NCBI GenBank assembly: GCA_025451235.1
Contig: JANWKT010000028.1
Span: forward strand, 124,001 to 188,000
Source: Flavobacteriales bacterium
GTDB lineage: Bacteria; Bacteroidota; Bacteroidia; CAIKAF01
Length of the DNA: 64,000 nt
Direction of reading: 5' to 3'
Translations under genes and position numbers: made by a program
Notes under the pieces: generated by a model
What the model was told of the DNA's origin: nothing
Databases searched by the model: none
Seen by the model: only the letters and a program-made list of their open reading frames with translations
Shown: piece after piece, positions 59,917 through 64,000 of the stretch
How the letters are laid out: every line of letters begins with the position of its first letter
Numbering within the stretch: position 1 is the first letter of the stretch

Positions 59917-61917
59917 ATGAAAGCCAACCTCATACACTTTAGCTTAAGGTCTTTACTAGTATTAGCAACATTTTTCATTTTTATGTATAACACATTGGCG
60001 CAAAATGTGGAATTCACAAAAGAGAATATGAAAAATAATAAAGCGCTCAAAAAGACCTATCAGCAATATGTAAAAAAGGGTCTCCTATTGTACGATTCAG
60101 AAGATCCTTTATACTCAGTAGCCATTGATTATTTCTTGAAAGCTTATGAGCAGCATAAAAACAGCGCCTACCTCAACTATGTGATCGCAGACTGCTACCT
60201 GCATACACAGGAAAAGTTCAAGTCACTCAACTATATTTTAAAAGCTGCCGAACTAAACCCAAGCGTTGCATATGATGTTGATTATGTAATGGGAGCCGCT
60301 TATCATCAGGAGTTCGAAATGGAAAAGGCATTGTTTTACCTCAATAAATTCAAAAACGCATACAAGGCCCAAACCCACGATCCGGATAGTTTAAAAATGG
60401 TAGACCGGTTGATAGAACAAGCAACTCATGGGTTGGAGCAGATAGAATTTACCGATTATGAAATTGTGAACCTTGGACCAAAGATCAATACAAGTTACAG
60501 TGAATATGTTCCGTTGATCACTGCAGATAATCGCTTCCTCATCTTCACTGCACGTAAACCAAAGGAGTCGGCAAGTAATAAAACCAAAAAGATGACTCAT
60601 TTTTACTATAGTTATGATGAGGACATTTTCAGATCCGTATGGGATAAGGGGGAATGGCAGGAGCCTACCAAATATGGCTTGACAGTAAACAGTAAACAGA
60701 AGCATGATGCATGCGTTAGTTTATCCATTGACGGTCAAACCATTTTTACCTATCGTGGTGATAATGGTGGTGATCTGTTTTACGAAACCATTGAGAACGG
60801 GAAATGGACAGCTTCCAAGCCTTTAAATGGGGTAATCAATACTCCACACCGGGAAACGCATATTACATTGGCTTATGATAGTAAAACGGCTTATCTCATT
60901 TCAGATAGACCGGGTGGATTTGGAGGATTAGATATCTGGAAAGTAACCAAGAATGGAGATACCTGGGACCAGATCGAAAACCTGGGTCCCGAAGTAAATA
61001 CCCAATATAATGAAGATGGAGTATTTATCCACCCTGATGGAAGTACTATCTATTTCAGCAGCCAAGGCCATAATAGCATGGGTGGATACGATATTTTTGA
61101 AACCAATTTTGAGGATGGAAAATGGAGTAAGCCCATGAACATGGGCAGGCCGATCAATTCAGCGGATGATGATATATATTTTGTGTTAACGGCCGATGGT
61201 AAAAATGCCTATTTGTCTTCTGCAAAACCACAAGGAATGGGCATGCAGGATATTTACAATATCAATCCTTTCGAGAAAAAGAAATTCAAAGATTTTCACC
61301 TGGTTTTATTCAGGGGTATTGTAATCGATAAAAACACCAAAGAACGGTTAAATGCCAATGTAGACATCGTTGATAATTCGACCTCTAAAAGTATATTTTC
61401 AGCCAATGTGGATGCGCAGTTAGGATTTGTTCTATCACTACCGGCAGGTAAAAACTATGGGGTAGCGGTAGAAAAGGAAGGATATCTTTTCCATTCAGAA
61501 AATTTTATTGTACAACCTAAATCGGGATATAAGGAAGTAGACATCATCATTGAAATTGAAAAAATACAGGTAGGTGCTGTGATGAGATTGAAAAATGTAT
61601 TCTTTGATTTTGACAAATCAGATCTAAAAAACGAATCGGTGGCTGAGTTGAACAGATTGGTAAAACTACTCAACGATCATCCGGAAATAAAAATACAGCT
61701 GGAAGGGCATACGGACTCTTATGGAAGCGATGAGTATAACCAAGGTCTGTCTGAAAGAAGGGTCACTTCTGTAAAAGAGTACTTGGTGGCCAATGGTATC
61801 CCTGCAGAAAGAATTGTAAAAGTAATAGGCTTCGGAGAATCCAAACCTATAGATACTAACGAAACAGATGAAGGGAGAGCTAATAACAGACGGGTTGAAC
61901 TCCGTATAGTTGAATAG
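59917..61917 (+). CDS. PorE-like TPR/PD40/OmpA-family protein, copy 1
   Basis: The 666-residue envelope protein starts at the ATG at 59917 (signal peptide ending T-L-A-Q). A helical TPR-like region follows (about 40-160, with N-Y-V-I-A-D-C-Y-L and A-L-F-Y-L-N-K-F). Next is a six-bladed PD40/WD40-like propeller (about 180-460, with repeated Y-F-S-S-Q-G and D-I-W-K or D-I-F-E marks), a carboxypeptidase-regulatory-like beta domain (about 480-555) and an OmpA peptidoglycan-binding domain (F-D-F-D-K-S-D-L and N-Q-G-L-S-E-R-R). The order matches PorE of Porphyromonas, which anchors T9SS parts to peptidoglycan. Unlike PorE it has no lipobox. Motility or T9SS use is inferred, not shown. Confidence 0.88.
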   Translation: MKANLIHFSLRSLLVLATFFIFMYNTLAQNVEFTKENMKNNKALKKTYQQYVKKGLLLYDSEDPLYSVAIDYFLKAYEQHKNSAYLNYVIADCYLHTQEKFKSLNYILKAAELNPSVAYDVDYVMGAAYHQEFEMEKALFYLNKFKNAYKAQTHDPDSLKMVDRLIEQATHGLEQIEFTDYEIVNLGPKINTSYSEYVPLITADNRFLIFTARKPKESASNKTKKMTHFYYSYDEDIFRSVWDKGEWQEPTKYGLTVNSKQKHDACVSLSIDGQTIFTYRGDNGGDLFYETIENGKWTASKPLNGVINTPHRETHITLAYDSKTAYLISDRPGGFGGLDIWKVTKNGDTWDQIENLGPEVNTQYNEDGVFIHPDGSTIYFSSQGHNSMGGYDIFETNFEDGKWSKPMNMGRPINSADDDIYFVLTADGKNAYLSSAKPQGMGMQDIYNINPFEKKKFKDFHLVLFRGIVIDKNTKERLNANVDIVDNSTSKSIFSANVDAQLGFVLSLPAGKNYGVAVEKEGYLFHSENFIVQPKSGYKEVDIIIEIEKIQVGAVMRLKNVFFDFDKSDLKNESVAELNRLVKLLNDHPEIKIQLEGHTDSYGSDEYNQGLSERRVTSVKEYLVANGIPAERIVKVIGFGESKPIDTNETDEGRANNRRVELRIVE

Positions 61918-61930
61918 AAAGTAAACGGCT

Positions 61931-62458
61931 ATGAAAAGTTTTAGCTACATACTGTTATCGGGTATTTTTTTGTTAGGGTATTCGTGCAGCACCATTCAAC
62001 ATAGTGGTGGGGGTGGATTTAGAAAAGAGGAAAAAAATCGCTCATTATATTCCGAAAAACTAGGAATAGAACTCCACAAGGGGTATGATGTGAAACTGGT
62101 GAACGAAGTGATAGGATGGTTAGGAGTACCCTATTCTTATGGGGGGTGTACCAAATCAGGAACAGATTGCTCCGGTTTTGTGCAACAAATTTATAAGGTG
62201 GTCTATGAGATAAATACAGCAAGATCGGCCAATGGTATCTATGAAGAATGCAAGAAAGTAAAAAAGGAAAATATAAAACAGGGAGATCTGGTTTTTTTTA
62301 AAATTAATACAGCAAAAGTCGGTCATGTTGGAATATTTTTGCAGGACTCTTACTTTATTCATGCATCCAGTAGCAAAGGCGTGATGGTAAGTAGTCTGGA
62401 AGCTGAATATTGGACCAAATATTTTGTTTCGGGGGGAAAACTGAATAATAATAATTAA
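61931..62458 (+). CDS. NlpC/P60 (C40) peptidoglycan hydrolase lipoprotein
   Basis: The 175-residue lipoprotein has L-G-Y-S-C with the lipidated Cys at 19 and a flexible Gly/Lys-rich linker. The C40 papain-like core carries catalytic Cys80 (T-D-C-S-G-F-V), His132 (K-V-G-H-V-G-I) and a third polar residue His144 (F-I-H-A-S). The family cuts the D-Glu-to-diamino-acid bond of peptidoglycan stems. It is placed 13 bases after one OmpA protein and 42 bases before its paralogue, which bind peptidoglycan, so a role in opening the wall for this envelope complex is plausible. Confidence 0.92.
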   Translation: MKSFSYILLSGIFLLGYSCSTIQHSGGGGFRKEEKNRSLYSEKLGIELHKGYDVKLVNEVIGWLGVPYSYGGCTKSGTDCSGFVQQIYKVVYEINTARSANGIYEECKKVKKENIKQGDLVFFKINTAKVGHVGIFLQDSYFIHASSSKGVMVSSLEAEYWTKYFVSGGKLNNNN

Positions 62459-62500
62459 ACGGGCTTATGATAAAGAGAAAAAAATGTATTTAGTTGTTGT

Positions 62501-64000
62501 ATGAAAAAGCTCGCCACCCTAATCATTCTCCTTTTTCTTTGTGCCTCATTTGGGGTTTCTCAAAATGTTGAGTTTACCAAAGCCAACATGAGCAAGAATA
62601 AAGATTTACGAAGAATTTACAAAAGCTATGTAAAGCATGGCGATAAATTTTACTATTTACACGATCGGGGATACTTAATTGCCCTGGAATACTACCTGGA
62701 GGCATATAAGACACATCAGAATAGTGCAGTACTCAACTATAAAATAGCAGATTGCTATTTACACACCCTATATAAATACAAGGCACTTCCATATGCAAAA
62801 AAGGCATTTGAGCTGGATCCCCACGCTGTTTATGATATGGACTATATGATTGGAATGGCCCATCATCAGGTAGAAGATTTCGACAATGCCATCTTGCATT
62901 ATAGCAACTTTAAAATGAACTATAATGGAAATAACAATGACAGCTTGTTATATGTGGCCAAGAGGATCAAGGAATGTAACCATGGAAAAGAATATATAAA
63001 AGATACCATCTATGATCTCATGGATATGGGCCCGATCGTCAATAGCCAGTATGCCGACTATGTTCCACTTATCAGGGCAGACCAAAGTTATATGATATTT
63101 ACTTCAAGAAGGCCGCATAAGGAAATTGATCATGATAAAAAAGGAAGGCATCATGGAGGAAGGCTCGCCGATTTTGATCTTGAATATTACGAAGATATTT
63201 TCCGCACCGACCATATCAACGACTCCACTTGGTCTGAACCTTATCGATTTGATTATTCTACGGATAAATTTGGGAAACATGATGCATGTGTAAGTATGTC
63301 GTTTGATGGGCTCACCATTTTCACCTATCGCCCGGATAACGAGGGAGATTTATTTTCGTCAAAGATAGAAAACGGGAAATGGACCGAAACGGAACCGATG
63401 AAAGGGATCAATTCAAAATACCGTGAGGACCATATTGCCATGTCGTACGATAATAAAACCGCCTATTTTGTGAGTGATCGTCCAGGGGGATTTGGCAGGA
63501 AAGATATATGGAAGACCACACGTATCGGTGAAAATGAATGGGATGTTCCTGTTAATTTAGGACCTACTATCAATACGGAATATGATGAGGAAGGGGTGTT
63601 CATACATCCTGATGGGAAATCACTTTATTTTAGCAGCAGAGGGCATAGTACCATGGGTGGATATGATATTTTTGAAGCAACCTACGAAGATGGGAAATGG
63701 TCGCCCCCGAGCAATATGGGTTATCCGATTAATTCACCCGACGATGATGTTTTCTTTGTTCTAACCGCTGATGGAAAAAACGCATATCTATCCTCGGTAA
63801 AAGAAGGTGGATTTGGGATGCAGGATATTTATTCGATTACACCATTTGAAAAGAAAAAACATAAAGAGTTTGATGTAGTTGTATTTAAAGGCATCGTAAT
63901 CGATAAAGAAACCAAGGTAAAGCTCAATGCAAAAGTGGATATCATCGACAACAGTACAGGGATTAAAATATTTTCGAACACGGTAGATGCTGAAAGAGGC
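62501..64000 (+). CDS. PorE-like TPR/PD40 protein, copy 2, cut by window end
   Basis: The frame is open for all 500 codons from the ATG at 62501 to the last base, so the gene continues beyond the window. The signal peptide (ending G-V-S-Q) is followed by Q-N-V-E-F-T-K, identical to the other copy. TPR-like helices (I-A-D-C-Y-L-H-T in both) and a PD40 propeller with Y-F-S-S-R-G-H and D-I-F-E come next. A beta domain starts at G-I-V-I-D-K-E-T-K. The missing 3' part should hold the OmpA domain. Two paralogues flanking an NlpC hydrolase imply duplication in place. Confidence 0.92.
   Translation, partial: MKKLATLIILLFLCASFGVSQNVEFTKANMSKNKDLRRIYKSYVKHGDKFYYLHDRGYLIALEYYLEAYKTHQNSAVLNYKIADCYLHTLYKYKALPYAKKAFELDPHAVYDMDYMIGMAHHQVEDFDNAILHYSNFKMNYNGNNNDSLLYVAKRIKECNHGKEYIKDTIYDLMDMGPIVNSQYADYVPLIRADQSYMIFTSRRPHKEIDHDKKGRHHGGRLADFDLEYYEDIFRTDHINDSTWSEPYRFDYSTDKFGKHDACVSMSFDGLTIFTYRPDNEGDLFSSKIENGKWTETEPMKGINSKYREDHIAMSYDNKTAYFVSDRPGGFGRKDIWKTTRIGENEWDVPVNLGPTINTEYDEEGVFIHPDGKSLYFSSRGHSTMGGYDIFEATYEDGKWSPPSNMGYPINSPDDDVFFVLTADGKNAYLSSVKEGGFGMQDIYSITPFEKKKHKEFDVVVFKGIVIDKETKVKLNAKVDIIDNSTGIKIFSNTVDAERG

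Noticed and set aside
1-64000. tRNA and rRNA genes
   Set aside because: No cloverleaf with a GTTCRANNC T-arm, no terminal CCA and no conserved rRNA segment was recognised on either strand when read by eye; a tRNAscan run could still find one.

Overview
The window is a 64 kb chromosomal stretch from a member of the Bacteroidota. Lineage evidence: the type IX secretion (T9SS) pair porU-porV, two secreted proteins with T9SS C-terminal sorting domains, gldA, an S46 dipeptidyl-peptidase, DUF5686 and DUF2807 proteins, lipoboxes of the SSC/GCE/FSC type, and several start-proximal TAnnTTTG elements (the Bacteroidota -7 box). I cannot place it below phylum. There are no rRNAs, tRNAs, insertion sequences, phage genes or CRISPR arrays; it looks like core chromosome with an inset cell-surface polysaccharide region.

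Layout. 1-161: start of an MBOAT acyltransferase running off the left edge. 236-543: a cluster of small palindromes and a decayed tandem repeat. 520-6745: porV then porU on the minus strand. 6876-10993: pssA and purS, then a T9SS cargo protein and era. 11056-19760: a plus-strand run of envelope genes (AsmA-like, two DUF2807 proteins, tatC, an AhpD-like protein, DUF5686, lptB). 19858-22618: coiled-coil membrane protein, ComF-family protein, PfkB kinase. 22900-28243: a tight operon for an ABC polysaccharide exporter, a three-domain glycosyltransferase and a methyltransferase; converging on it at 28244-32624 is an MBOAT / AlgX-AlgJ-like / GT-C-like operon. 32992-36922: TolC, a membrane fusion lipoprotein, tsaB and a membrane protein. 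36943-44524: gldA, rarA, a lipoprotein, a DPP11-like S46 peptidase, another lipoprotein, dut and a flippase. 44652-46313: an S8 peptidase. 46362-51507: a five-gene operon (SDR, steroid-5-alpha-reductase-like, two GT4 enzymes, O-antigen ligase-like). 51716-56136: ferredoxin reductase, ferredoxin, an outer-membrane lipoprotein and an ABC-F ATPase. 56145-59278: T9SS-type S8 protease and a stand-alone MetH homocysteine domain. 59404-64000: DUF3817, then two PorE-like TPR/PD40/OmpA paralogues flanking an NlpC/P60 lipoprotein; the second paralogue runs off the right edge.

How the genes fit together. PorU (C25 sortase) and PorV (shuttle barrel) process cargo such as the two sorting-domain proteins at 8202 and 56145; the OmpA proteins resemble PorE, which in Porphyromonas links T9SS to peptidoglycan. 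TatC, LptB, AsmA-like, TolC/MFP and DUF5686 serve envelope assembly. Exporter, flippase, ligase, at least four glycosyltransferases and the MBOAT/AlgX pair point to a modified, probably acylated, surface glycan.

The most unusual signal lies between genes. Seven intergenic regions carry degenerate arrays phased at 7 nt, each with its own core word (TACGAAC, AAGACNN, GTRATNN, GCAAGAA, CAAG, GTCTAAA, AAATCNN). Five of them have an inverted-complement arm and so would form long imperfect hairpins. Short GC-rich palindromes sit inside one arm of three inverted repeats as if inserted there. A REP-like cluster lies near the left end, and several genes have a -7 box almost touching the start codon.
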